Source: Paludibacteraceae bacterium (lineage in GTDB: Bacteria; Bacteroidota; Bacteroidia; Bacteroidales; Paludibacteraceae). Taken from it: a stretch of DNA of 42,388 nucleotides. Positions 1-7,070 of the stretch are shown one piece after another; position 1 is the first letter of the stretch, and each line of letters starts with the position of its first letter. Made by a program: the position numbers and the translations under genes. The stretch spans positions 1 to 42,388 of the forward strand of contig JAEEMG010000078.1 in NCBI GenBank assembly GCA_016283095.1, written 5' to 3'. The notes beneath the pieces are model-generated. The model saw only the letters and a program-made list of their open reading frames with translations, ran no database searches and had not been told where the DNA came from.

Positions 1-127
1 CTGGGCATGTGCCTGTGCACACACCTTCAAAATCGCATTTTGCAGGTGTGTAGACGATGCCGTTAGCATCTGCCACTTGTTTTCGTATGGCCTTTAATGT
101 TTCGCAGGTGATTTTGCTTTTGTCCAT
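1..127 (-). CDS. Unidentified protein with Cys-rich N-terminus (partial)
   Basis: An open frame starts with ATG at 127 and runs off the left edge of the window, giving about 42 residues. It begins MDKSKITCETLKAIRKQ and carries a cluster of cysteines ending in CDFEGVCTGTCP, which looks like a small metal-binding or disulfide knot. I have an impression that similar N-termini occur in Bacteroidales proteins, some of them TonB-like, but cannot confirm this. It follows fabG on the same strand but is separated by a terminator, so it is probably its own unit. The frame and start are clear; the function is unknown. Confidence 0.55.
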   Translation of the reverse strand, partial: MDKSKITCETLKAIRKQVADANGIVYTPAKCDFEGVCTGTCP

Positions 128-180
128 AGTTTGCTGTATTTCAATGATTCGTAAAAATAGAGAATCGTTGGCTATAAAAC

Positions 181-208
181 AAAAAGAGACGCAAGAATTT
201 GCGTCTCT
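181..208 (-). terminator. Intrinsic terminator after fabG
   Basis: A 10-bp perfect stem (AGAGACGCAA, 185-194, with 199-208) and a 4-base loop are followed on the minus strand by a T-rich run (TTTTTGTTTT). It lies about 45 bases past the fabG stop. The arm GAGACGCA is also found in the repeat after thyA at 27425-27446, so this may be a member of a dispersed palindrome family used as a terminator. Confidence 0.75.
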
Positions 209-210
209 AA

Positions 211-256
211 ATTATGCATTATGAATTATGCATTATGAATTATGTATTGTGAATTA
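211..256. repeat. ATG-heptad tandem repeat at the fabG stop
   Basis: Read on the plus strand, this is a chain of 7-base units of the form ATGnATT (ATGCATT, ATGAATT, ATGCATT, ATGAATT, ATGTATT, then GTGAATT). On the minus strand it is about three 14-base units, TAATTCATAATGCA. The first TAA on the minus strand is the fabG stop codon itself. A near-identical array touches the recG stop at 7068-7070. Confidence 0.8.
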
Positions 257-1000
257 CATATTCATACCACCGTCTACCTGGATAACCTGGCCAGAAACGT
301 AGCTTGAAAGGTCTGAAGCAAGGAATGTTGCAACGTCTGCAATATCCTCAGGCTTTCCTCCGCGACGCAAAGGAATCTTCTTAACCCACTCCTCACGAAC
401 TTCGTCCTTCAATGCAGCTGTCATGGCAGTCTCGATGAATCCTGGTGCGATAGCGTTTGCACGGATACCCTTTGAACCCATCTCCTGAGCTACACTCTTA
501 GCCAATGCGATCATACCAGCCTTTGATGCTGAGTAGTTTGCCTGACCTGCGTTACCATGTACACCTACTACAGATGCCATGTTGATGATTGAACCACCAC
601 GCTGACGCATCATGATTGGAACAAGTGCGTGTGTGAAGTTGAACGCTGACTTCAAGTTTACGCCGATGACAGCATCCCACTGCTGCTCTGTCATTCTTAG
701 CATTAGACCGTCCTTTGTGATACCTGCGTTGTTAACCAAGATATCGATATGTCCGAACTCTTCCTTAATAGACTCAACTACAGTGTGTGTCTCGTCGAAG
801 TTAGCGGCGTTTGAAGCATAAGCTTTTACCTTTACTCCAAGTGCGGCGATCTCTTTCTCTGTCTGCTGAGCATCCTCGTTGATAACCAAGTCTGTGAATG
901 CAATGTCTGCACCTTCGCTCGCAAACTTAAGTGCGATAGCCTTACCGATTCCTCTTGCAGCTCCTGTGATAAGAGCCACTTTTCCTTCTAGTAACTTCAT
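254..1000 (-). CDS. fabG: 3-oxoacyl-[acyl-carrier-protein] reductase FabG
   Basis: NADPH-dependent reductase of the short-chain dehydrogenase family that reduces 3-oxoacyl-ACP in the fatty-acid elongation cycle, in the cytosol. At 248 aa it has the usual FabG length. Visible motifs: nucleotide-binding TGAARGIG (12-19), NNAG (90-93), Asn115, Ser143 and the catalytic YSASK with Tyr156 and Lys160, plus the C-terminal SGQVIQVDGG typical of FabG. The ATG at 1000 sits just before the Rossmann fold, so the start is secure. It is the last gene of a minus-strand run after proC, proB and a flavoprotein, but a 117-bp gap separates it, so it may have its own promoter. Other SDRs share these motifs; FabG is favoured by length and the C-terminus. 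Confidence 0.93.
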   Translation of the reverse strand: MKLLEGKVALITGAARGIGKAIALKFASEGADIAFTDLVINEDAQQTEKEIAALGVKVKAYASNAANFDETHTVVESIKEEFGHIDILVNNAGITKDGLMLRMTEQQWDAVIGVNLKSAFNFTHALVPIMMRQRGGSIINMASVVGVHGNAGQANYSASKAGMIALAKSVAQEMGSKGIRANAIAPGFIETAMTAALKDEVREEWVKKIPLRRGGKPEDIADVATFLASDLSSYVSGQVIQVDGGMNM

Positions 1001-1117
1001 ATAAATATTTTTTGATTCCGTATCAAGCGTCCGTTTTTAGTTTCAGACTCTTAATACATATTTTATTTCTGTTTTAGTTTTGACTGATTTTATTCTTTCT
1101 CTCAGAAACAGTCGTTC

Positions 1118-1564
1118 TTATAATGTCACGTATTCCTTCGCTTTGAAATTGTCTTCAAATGTCCAGACGTGGGCTTTGCCATGCTGCATACGGAACACCT
1201 GTATGAAATCGATGACTGCCTGCTCTCCCTGTTCTGCGATCCATCCCTGAAGGAACTTGAGGCTTGGATGATTGATGATCTCTCGTTTTAGATTCACGTC
1301 GTCTACCAATTCAAATTTGCCTTCAACTCGGATCTGATACTTGCCGGCATTGAAACAAACCTCAGATCTTGGATCTGCAATCAATTGCTTGTAAAGGTCT
1401 TTGAATGCTCCTGTGTGGAATACAATTCCGTTCTCGTCTGCCTTGTAGAGCAGGATTCCACGAACGTGTGGCTGTCCGTTCTCCACTGTTGCGACGCTCA
1501 TCACAGGTGCTTGCATACCATTTATGATTTCAAAAATTTGTTCCTTTGTCATAGATTTAGTCAT
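1118..1564 (-). CDS. Pyridoxamine 5'-phosphate oxidase-like FMN-binding protein
   Basis: A 148-aa protein of the FMN-binding split-barrel superfamily. The N-terminal part (about 8-90) has the family pattern: a helix, then APVMSVATVENGQPHVRGI, then FHTGAFKDLYKQL and SEVCFNAG, as in general-stress and pyridoxamine-oxidase-like proteins. It is much shorter than true PdxH and lacks its C-terminal extension, so a role in vitamin B6 synthesis should not be assumed; it probably binds FMN or a related cofactor and acts on an unknown substrate. It lies 6 bp after proB and so is likely co-transcribed with proC-proB. A second ATG at codon 5 (1552) could also be the start. Confidence 0.8.
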   Translation of the reverse strand: MTKSMTKEQIFEIINGMQAPVMSVATVENGQPHVRGILLYKADENGIVFHTGAFKDLYKQLIADPRSEVCFNAGKYQIRVEGKFELVDDVNLKREIINHPSLKFLQGWIAEQGEQAVIDFIQVFRMQHGKAHVWTFEDNFKAKEYVTL

Positions 1565-1570
1565 ATTTAA

Positions 1571-2647
1571 TTATAGAACGTAAAGGTAGTCGCAGTGGAT
1601 GACGGGTTTGTCTCCTTTTTTTCCTATTATTTCTGCCACTTCCTCATTTGAGTAGTCGGTCTTTCCGAGTGCGATTTGCTCGCCGGATTCAGAAACGACT
1701 CTTATTATGTCTCCCTTTTCAAACTTGCCACTCACGCTGATGACTCCCACTGAAAGGATAGAGCATCTCTCGTCTGCAAGAATGGCTTTCTCCGCACCCG
1801 CGTCGATCTTGATTTCTCCTTTGCAGAACCCTTCGCTGTGTGCGATCCATTTCTTGACGCTGCTCACCTGCTCATCTGGAAGGAAACGTGTGCAAACGAT
1901 ATCTTTTGTGTCGTCTAGTAGGTCGAGGATGATGTTGTCTCTCTTTCCGTTGGCGATGATCACCTCTACACCTTCGTCGGCAACTTTGCTGGCAATTCCC
2001 ATTTTCGACTGCATTCCACCGCGGCCGAAACTTGATTTGCTTGTCTGCAAATACTGAGACAAATCTCTTTTTCCTGGCAACACTTCGCGTATCACCTGAC
2101 TCTCTGGATCTGCAGGATTGCCGTTGTAAATTCCGTCGATATTGCTTAGAATGATGAGTGCCTGAGCGTCTATCATTGTGGCTACCAATCCCGATAATTC
2201 ATCATTGTCGGTGAACATCAGCTCTGTCAGAGAGATGGTGTCGTTCTCGTTGACGATGGGAATCACACCGTTCTCTATCATCACCTGCATACAGTTGCGC
2301 TGGTTGAGATAGTGTTGGCGTGTATGGAAACTCTCTTTTGTTGTCAACACCTGTCCGCAAGTGATGTCGTTGTCACGGAAAAGCATATAGTAGCGGTTGA
2401 TGAGCTTTGCCTGACCGATAGCGGAGAATAGTTGGCGCTGACTCACTGCATCCAGTTTGTCGACAAGCACCTTGTTTCTTCCTGCTGCCACCGCACCAGA
2501 ACTGATCATCACAACCTCAACGCCTTGCTTATGCAACTCCGACACTTGGTCGACGATGGAAGACATACGAGTGACGTCCAATGTACCGTCTTTTTTAGTC
2601 AGCACATTAGAACCGATTTTGATAGCTATTCGTTTGAATTTCGACAT
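1571..2647 (-). CDS. proB: Glutamate 5-kinase
   Basis: Phosphorylates L-glutamate to glutamyl-5-phosphate, the first step of proline synthesis. The amino-acid kinase domain spans about residues 5-250 with KIGSNVLTKKDG (10-21), SSGAVAAG (49-56), NENDTIS (133-139), TDNDELS (146-152) and the C-terminal kinase loop FGRGGMQSKM (207-216). A PUA domain follows (about 275-358), as in full-length ProB. The length of 358 aa is normal. It lies 9 bp after proC on the same strand. The expected partner proA (glutamyl-phosphate reductase) is not in the window. In known ProB enzymes proline inhibits the kinase; whether that holds here cannot be read from sequence alone. Confidence 0.95.
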   Translation of the reverse strand: MSKFKRIAIKIGSNVLTKKDGTLDVTRMSSIVDQVSELHKQGVEVVMISSGAVAAGRNKVLVDKLDAVSQRQLFSAIGQAKLINRYYMLFRDNDITCGQVLTTKESFHTRQHYLNQRNCMQVMIENGVIPIVNENDTISLTELMFTDNDELSGLVATMIDAQALIILSNIDGIYNGNPADPESQVIREVLPGKRDLSQYLQTSKSSFGRGGMQSKMGIASKVADEGVEVIIANGKRDNIILDLLDDTKDIVCTRFLPDEQVSSVKKWIAHSEGFCKGEIKIDAGAEKAILADERCSILSVGVISVSGKFEKGDIIRVVSESGEQIALGKTDYSNEEVAEIIGKKGDKPVIHCDYLYVL

Positions 2648-2656
2648 TAGTTATCT

Positions 2657-3436
2657 TTACTTGTTTGCAAGAATACCCTGAATTACGGAATTTGAGAATC
2701 CGTTTTTCTCCATAGCGTTCAATCCCTTGATTGTCCAGCCACCAGGTGTTGTCACCTTGTCGATCTCGACTTCTGGGTTTGTCTTGTTCTGAAGAATTAG
2801 CTGTGCGGCGCCGATCATTGTCTGAGCGACAACCTCGTGTGCGATGTCTGGGCGGACACCAAGTTCACAAGCTCCTTCAGCAGCTGCACGGATGAATCTA
2901 AGCGCGTATGCGATACCGCATGAGCTTACTGATGTCATAGCACCCATCTGGCTTTCTGGGATGATGATTGCCTTGCCAAGGTGGTTGAAGATGTCTAGCA
3001 CCACGTTCTCCTCCTCTTTAGTAGCGTCGAGCGAGCAAACGAAAGACATGCTCTCCAATAGAGCGATTGCAGTGTTAGGCAATACACGGAAATAAGATAC
3101 ATTCTTTCCGATGTATCCCTTCACAGTGTCGAGGCTTACACCTGCTGCGATAGAGATCACCTTATGCTGTTTCTCGTCGATAGCCGACTTGATGTCGTTG
3201 CACACAGTCTCCACAAGCCAAGGCTTAACTGCGATAAGCACGTAGTCTGCCTTCTTTACCGCCTCTTTGTTGTCTGCTGTAGTGAAAATTTTGCTGTCGA
3301 GAGCAGTGAAAGCGTCTCTGTTAGCCTGCATTGGGTCAGAGATGAAAAGATCCTCTGCCTTGCACAATCCAGATTTATATAAACCTTTGGCGATAGCACC
3401 ACCCATGTTGCCGGCGCCGATAAATGCTATTTTCAT
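2657..3436 (-). CDS. proC: Pyrroline-5-carboxylate reductase
   Basis: Catalyses the last step of proline synthesis, NAD(P)H-dependent reduction of pyrroline-5-carboxylate. The Rossmann motif FIGAGNMGGAIAKG begins at residue 5, and the family signature TTPGGWTIKGLNAME lies near the C-terminus (about 229-243). Length 259 aa is typical. It is first in the proC-proB-flavoprotein run; ATG at 3436. Just upstream on the minus strand is a TATCTTTG promoter element, preceded by a tandem array of 7-base repeats. Pairing proC with proB makes a proline biosynthesis operon likely. Confidence 0.95.
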   Translation of the reverse strand: MKIAFIGAGNMGGAIAKGLYKSGLCKAEDLFISDPMQANRDAFTALDSKIFTTADNKEAVKKADYVLIAVKPWLVETVCNDIKSAIDEKQHKVISIAAGVSLDTVKGYIGKNVSYFRVLPNTAIALLESMSFVCSLDATKEEENVVLDIFNHLGKAIIIPESQMGAMTSVSSCGIAYALRFIRAAAEGACELGVRPDIAHEVVAQTMIGAAQLILQNKTNPEVEIDKVTTPGGWTIKGLNAMEKNGFSNSVIQGILANK

Positions 3437-3453
3437 TTTTATGAAATTTTTTG

Positions 3454-3461
3454 CAAAGATA
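3454..3461 (-). promoter_or_regulatory. -7 element of proC promoter
   Basis: On the minus strand the bases read TATCTTTG followed by C, a perfect match to the Bacteroidota -7 consensus TAnnTTTG, 17 bases before the proC ATG. No clear TTTG -33 box is seen; the region where it should be is occupied by TTTCGCA heptads of the adjoining repeat. Confidence 0.6.
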
Positions 3462-3470
3462 CTAAAGAAA

Positions 3471-3541
3471 ATGAAAAATGCGAAATGCGAAATGCGAAAT
3501 GAGGAAGAAAATGAAAAATGAGGAATGTGAAATGCGAAAAA
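3471..3541. repeat. ATG-heptad tandem repeat upstream of proC
   Basis: A run of mostly 7-base units, ATGAAAA, ATGCGAA (three in a row), an irregular unit, ATGAAAA, ATGAGGA, ATGTGAA, ATGCGAA. It belongs to the same ATGnnnn heptad style as the arrays at 211-256 and 7038-7070 but with a different 4-base tail. It lies between the divergent proC promoter and the AbiF module and does not encode a credible protein. Confidence 0.75.
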
Positions 3542-3610
3542 TTAAAAAGGACGATATAAATGCGGATTTGGATACTCAAATGAAAAAAATCTTCAAGAAT
3601 ATAATTTAAT

Positions 3611-3632
3611 TTGACAATTTGTTATACATTTG
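3611..3632 (+). promoter_or_regulatory. Promoter of the AbiF-associated RNA
   Basis: TTG at 3611-3613 and TACATTTG at 3625-3632 resemble the Bacteroidota -33 and -7 boxes, though the 11-base spacing from this TTG is short; the -7 box itself is a perfect TAnnTTTG. Transcription would start near 3638, just before the hairpin of the small RNA. Confidence 0.55.
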
Positions 3633-3637
3633 CATCA

Positions 3638-3690
3638 ACATACTTACCCCGCTTCCCGTCAGAACAGCGCGCTCAGGGTAAGTTTTTTTA
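3638..3690 (+). ncRNA. Candidate abiF-type structured RNA
   Basis: Short GC-rich insert in AT-rich DNA. An 8-bp stem (ACTTACCC 3642-3649 with GGGTAAGT 3676-3683) encloses a second helix (CGCT 3650-3653 with AGCG 3666-3669) and an unpaired CGCTCA, and ends in a U run (3683-3690). It starts just after a -7 box and stops 15 bases before the abiF start codon. Conserved RNAs called the abiF motif are known upstream of abiF genes in Bacteroidota and other phyla; position and size fit, but I have not matched the consensus. The terminator-like end implies that the protein is made only by read-through, as in RNA-antitoxin systems. Confidence 0.65.
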
Positions 3691-3705
3691 TTTTAATTAA
3701 AAAGG

Positions 3706-4596
3706 ATGGTAACGAGTACATACAATCAACCACAAATATCAGTTAAGGATCAGATTGAATTATTAAAATCAGATGGATTAATTTTTCAAGACGAGGAACG
3801 AGCGAGGCACTTGTTGGAAAATGTTAGTATGTTTAGAATGAAAAATTATCTTAATCCATTTAGACAACGAGGAAATCGACGTTTTAGAAAAAACACAACA
3901 TTTGACGATGTTTATAAGATTTATATGTTTGATTCCGAACTGAGAAATTTGGTATATTCTGAATTGGAAAAAATAGAAATTTCGATAAGAACGCAACTCT
4001 CGTTGATAATGGGTGATGTGGCTGGTATTTATTGGTTTGAGGATTCTTCAAATTTTCGAAATACCAATCGCCATATTTTGTTATTAAACAAGTTGGCTGA
4101 TGAACTTCGTCGAAGTGATGATGAAGCGATTGTCGCATTCAAACGTAGGTATTCAAATCCGTTTCCTCCTAGTTGGATTACTTTTGAAGTAAGTTCTTTT
4201 GGCACTTTGTCTATGATGTACAGATGGATTAATGCAGGAAAAGCACGTCGTAAAGTGGCAAGATTCTATGGATTGTCAGATACGGTAATGGAGTCATGGC
4301 TTCATTCTATTGTGTATGTACGAAACATTTGTGCCCATCATAGTCGTCTTTGGAATAGAAAATTGAGTATCAATGCGATGATCCCTCGACGGACTCTAAA
4401 GCCATTTATTAATATTCCTAAAGAGACAAAAAAGGTTTATTATGTTTTGTCTATTATTTTGTATTTTTTAGAAACAGTAAACTCGGAAAATACATTTGTA
4501 GCACGTTTTAAGGTATTATTAACAAAATATCCTAGTGTTGATGTGTCTGCAATGGGGTTCCCTTCCAATTGGAACGATAATGAACTATGGAAATGA
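3706..4596 (+). CDS. Abi_2/AbiF-family HEPN protein (abortive infection)
   Basis: A 296-aa protein of the Abi_2 family (AbiD/AbiF type), linked to abortive phage infection and related to HEPN ribonucleases. Diagnostic segments: IQDQI-like start (SVKDQIELLKSDG, 12-24), RMKNYLNPFR (44-53), the helix FDSELRNLVYSELEKIEISI (75-94), then YVRNICAHHSRLWNR (204-218). The last holds the HEPN motif R-x4-H as Arg206 and His211. No signal peptide or membrane segment. It starts at ATG 3706 right behind a structured RNA with a terminator, with AAAAAGG as a possible ribosome site. Base composition is AT-richer than its neighbours, suggesting transfer. By family it would be a toxic RNase held back by the RNA; that is inference. 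Confidence 0.88.
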   Translation: MVTSTYNQPQISVKDQIELLKSDGLIFQDEERARHLLENVSMFRMKNYLNPFRQRGNRRFRKNTTFDDVYKIYMFDSELRNLVYSELEKIEISIRTQLSLIMGDVAGIYWFEDSSNFRNTNRHILLLNKLADELRRSDDEAIVAFKRRYSNPFPPSWITFEVSSFGTLSMMYRWINAGKARRKVARFYGLSDTVMESWLHSIVYVRNICAHHSRLWNRKLSINAMIPRRTLKPFINIPKETKKVYYVLSIILYFLETVNSENTFVARFKVLLTKYPSVDVSAMGFPSNWNDNELWK

Positions 4597-4931
4597 TTTG
4601 AAAAAGGCACTAAAAGCAGTGCAGTATTTGGTGATTTTTGCACTGAAATTGGTGCAAAATTTAAAATCACTATTTATTTAGAGTAAAAGCAAACAGAAAA
4701 CGCACCGTCACACAATACAACTTTGTTGTCGGTGCAGGAAAACATGTCATGAATGACAAATAAAACAGCCAATGCAGAAAACAAAATGAAAGAAAACATG
4801 TGCGGTTTTCTATTGTTTAGTTTTCTCTGTTTAGAGTTTTCTAAAACAAACTTGTTTGTGTGTTTTTCAAGCATCAAAATGCTGTTTTCTGTGTATCATC
4901 AAAAATGTCGTCGAATTCACGTTAAAATAAT
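4597..4931. other. Gene-free stretch with hairpins after abiF
   Basis: No convincing gene on either strand. Two inverted repeats stand out. One at 4631-4670 pairs GTGATTTT with AAAATCAC (4663-4670) around an inner TGCAC/GTGCA stem. Another at 4702-4735 pairs GCACCG with CGGTGC around an inner ACAAC/GTTGT stem. The rest is AT-rich with several repeats of AGAAAAC. The hairpins could end the abiF transcript or be part of an unrecognised RNA. Confidence 0.5.
4909..4924. repeat. Dispersed 16-bp motif, copy 1
   Basis: CGTCGAATTCACGTTA, matching CGTCGAACTCACGTTA at 32463-32478 in 15 of 16 positions. Here it lies just past the 3' end of the minus-strand exported-protein gene. I do not know its function; chance identity of this length is unlikely in a 42-kb window. 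Confidence 0.5.
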
Positions 4932-5525
4932 TCATCTATAGTAATGAGAGTTATGACGATCATTTTTATATATGTGTGACTCGTAAAAGATAGGAGATTC
5001 GATATTGGAAGAGTATGGCAGGAATTTGATCCACCGCAGATATTTTTCATTTGACACCTGGCCATCTTTTGTATTGTAATAATCATATTCTTCTTCAGAC
5101 GGATCCCAATTCACCACTCCAAACATTGAAGGATCGTTTATGTCGTAGAAAATCAAAACTTTTTGACCGTTCTTTCCTCTACACGGCCATTTATATGCCC
5201 ACAGTTTGTCATCGCTTTGGGTTGCGTTGAAAAAGGTATATTTCTTTCCACGAGCTTCGACGACTGCAGATATGATACGGATGTTTTGTAGTTCGTTAAG
5301 TAAGGTATAATTAAAAAGATGTCCCCACGATTCGATACAGGAATATTTTAGGAAGTTAATCTTCTTGCCTACTAACACCCCGTTGTTAGCGTATTGCATT
5401 TGTACATCCAATACTATATTATATGTCTGGTCTTTCTTTTTTTCAGAATTGTCAGGACTTATGGGTGAGGCTCCCATTATATGAGAGACACAGAACAGAA
5501 AGAAAATTATAAGTAGATGTTTCAT
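4932..5525 (-). CDS. Exported protein of unknown function
   Basis: A 197-aa protein with a clear signal peptide (MKHLLIIFFLFCVSHIMGAS, cleavage near residue 19). There is no lipobox, no membrane segment after the signal and no motif I recognise. The mature part is rich in Tyr, Asn and charged residues, with two cysteines (about 63 and 131) that could form a disulfide, and ends in NSHYYR. ATG at 5525 is well placed for the signal peptide. It stands alone between the AbiF module and the helicase terminator and is AT-rich, so it may be accessory. Confidence 0.7.
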   Translation of the reverse strand: MKHLLIIFFLFCVSHIMGASPISPDNSEKKKDQTYNIVLDVQMQYANNGVLVGKKINFLKYSCIESWGHLFNYTLLNELQNIRIISAVVEARGKKYTFFNATQSDDKLWAYKWPCRGKNGQKVLIFYDINDPSMFGVVNWDPSEEEYDYYNTKDGQVSNEKYLRWIKFLPYSSNIESPIFYESHIYKNDRHNSHYYR

Positions 5526-5582
5526 AATTTCTGGTTTCGTTTATTATTACACATTGTTATTTTTTGCAATTAAAGCGGTAGA

Positions 5583-5615
5583 AAAGCCGGATATCTCGCC
5601 GAAATATCCGGCTTT
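5583..5615 (-). terminator. Terminator after the DbpA-like helicase
   Basis: A 12-bp perfect stem (AAAGCCGGATAT 5583-5594 with 5604-5615) and 9-base loop sit directly after the helicase stop. On the minus strand the second arm ends in CTTTTC, a modest U run. Confidence 0.75.
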
Positions 5616-5621
5616 CGGCAT

Positions 5622-6917
5622 TTACTTCGCTATCTCCACTTTCGCTTTTCCTCCTTTGATCTTGGCTCCATCAAGTTTTTTGATTGCGGCAAAGGCTTTG
5701 TCGGATCTGATTGCGACGTGGGAATAATGGTCGTATAGCATGATCATACCGACGTCTTCTTTTGCCAACTCAGCTGTCTTGATGACGAATCCTGCAACGT
5801 CGCCACGGCTGATCTTCTCTTTCTTTCCACGGCTGATATAGATAGGTGTGAATTCGGATTTCAACACGTTGTCTGTCGGCTCGAATTTGTATTCGTCTAT
5901 TTTCTTTGGCAGAAACTCTGGCATTTTATGCTCACGGTATATCATCACGTACGCTGTGCCCGACGCCGCTTGTCGGGCTGTTCGTCCGTTGCGGTGGGTG
6001 AATGTCTCAAGTGTGTTTGGCATCTCGAAATGCACCACGTGCTTCACCTGTGAGATATCAAGTCCACGTGCTGCCAGATCAGTTGTCACAAGTATTGCCG
6101 AACAACCTGAGGCGAACATGAACAGTGCTCTTTCTCTATCTTTCTGCTCAAGTTTGCCATGATACACCACCACGTCATGCCCATCTTTTTCCAAAGCTGA
6201 AGCTACTCTCTCCACTGTGTCGCGGAAATTGCAGAAGACGATTGTGCTTTCGTTGTTGAATGTTGTCACAAGTCCTTGAAGAGTTGGCAACTTATCTTTT
6301 TCTGGCGACGTCACTCGCATCAGCTTCAGGTTGTCGTTGGGTGTCTCAGTCGTGAAATCCAACGTCTCCACAGGCTTTTCTCCTGTCCATGGAGTGATGT
6401 CTACACTGCTTGTGGCTGAGACGAAGATGCGTTTGTCTACGGATGTCAGATTCTCGTTGATACTCTGCATCTCAGATGAGAATCCCATTTCAAGAGCCTT
6501 GTCAAACTCATCCACTACCCATGTGTTGATTGCCGACGCTGCAAAAGTCTGGCGACGTATATGGTCGAGCACACGTCCTGGAGTGCCGATCACTATCGAT
6601 GGTTTTTCTCGTAGTCGTTTCTCTTCCTCAGCTGTGGAGTGGCCTCCGCATAGCAGCGTCACCTTGATTCCGGATTTCAGACTTCGCAGTACTTCAAATA
6701 TCTGTTGCGACAATTCTCTCGATGGGGAGAGAATCAGCGCGTTTGTTCCGTTTTTCACTACATCGGCACAAAGAGGAAGCAGGAAAGCCAATGTCTTTCC
6801 TGATCCGGTAGGTGAGAGTAGTAGGATGGCGTCATTTTTTTGATACACTTCCTGCATCTTCACCTGCATTTCGTTTAGCTGGGCTATGCCCGCATTTTTT
6901 ATATATTCGTTGATCAT
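5622..6917 (-). CDS. DEAD-box RNA helicase, DbpA-like
   Basis: ATP-dependent RNA helicase, probably acting in ribosome assembly like DbpA. Motifs in order: Q-motif region (IAQLNEMQVKMQ), Walker A SPTGSGKT, TPGR, motif II as DEFD rather than DEAD, SAT, TDLAARGLD and HRNGRTAR; a C-terminal RNA-binding domain of the DbpA type follows (last ~75 residues, GDVAGFVIKTAEL onward). The DEFD variant is, to my knowledge, common in Bacteroidota members. I place the start at ATG 6917 (431 aa): the frame stays open to 7016, but the extra 33 residues are Cys/Arg-rich, unlike the family, and AAAGAAAG precedes 6917. Downstream of recG on the same strand. Confidence 0.88.
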   Translation of the reverse strand: MINEYIKNAGIAQLNEMQVKMQEVYQKNDAILLLSPTGSGKTLAFLLPLCADVVKNGTNALILSPSRELSQQIFEVLRSLKSGIKVTLLCGGHSTAEEEKRLREKPSIVIGTPGRVLDHIRRQTFAASAINTWVVDEFDKALEMGFSSEMQSINENLTSVDKRIFVSATSSVDITPWTGEKPVETLDFTTETPNDNLKLMRVTSPEKDKLPTLQGLVTTFNNESTIVFCNFRDTVERVASALEKDGHDVVVYHGKLEQKDRERALFMFASGCSAILVTTDLAARGLDISQVKHVVHFEMPNTLETFTHRNGRTARQAASGTAYVMIYREHKMPEFLPKKIDEYKFEPTDNVLKSEFTPIYISRGKKEKISRGDVAGFVIKTAELAKEDVGMIMLYDHYSHVAIRSDKAFAAIKKLDGAKIKGGKAKVEIAK

Positions 6918-7037
6918 ATTCTTTCTTTTTATCCGACACCTCCGCTCGTTGCACTTGCAGGAGTCGGTTACGCTTGCCTGTGACAATGTGTCACCTTCGG
7001 CGACGGTGGGCATCATTGCATTGTCGGCATGTATTTT

Positions 7038-7070
7038 AATTATGCATTATGAATTACGCATTATGAATTA
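7038..7070. repeat. ATG-heptad tandem repeat at the recG stop
   Basis: Plus-strand units ATGCATT, ATGAATT, ACGCATT, ATGAATT; on the minus strand, two 14-base units starting TAATTCATAATGCG. As at fabG, the first TAA is the stop codon of the upstream gene, here recG. The array fills the gap between recG and the helicase. Confidence 0.8.

Noticed and set aside
4674-4941. Small frames on both strands in the abiF downstream gap
   Set aside because: No family, poor composition and overlapping each other; hairpins and AT-rich repeats explain the region better.
6918-7016. N-terminal extension of the DbpA-like helicase to an ATG at 7016
   Set aside because: The extra 33 residues are Cys/Arg-rich and do not resemble the family; ATG 6917 starts right before the Q-motif helix.
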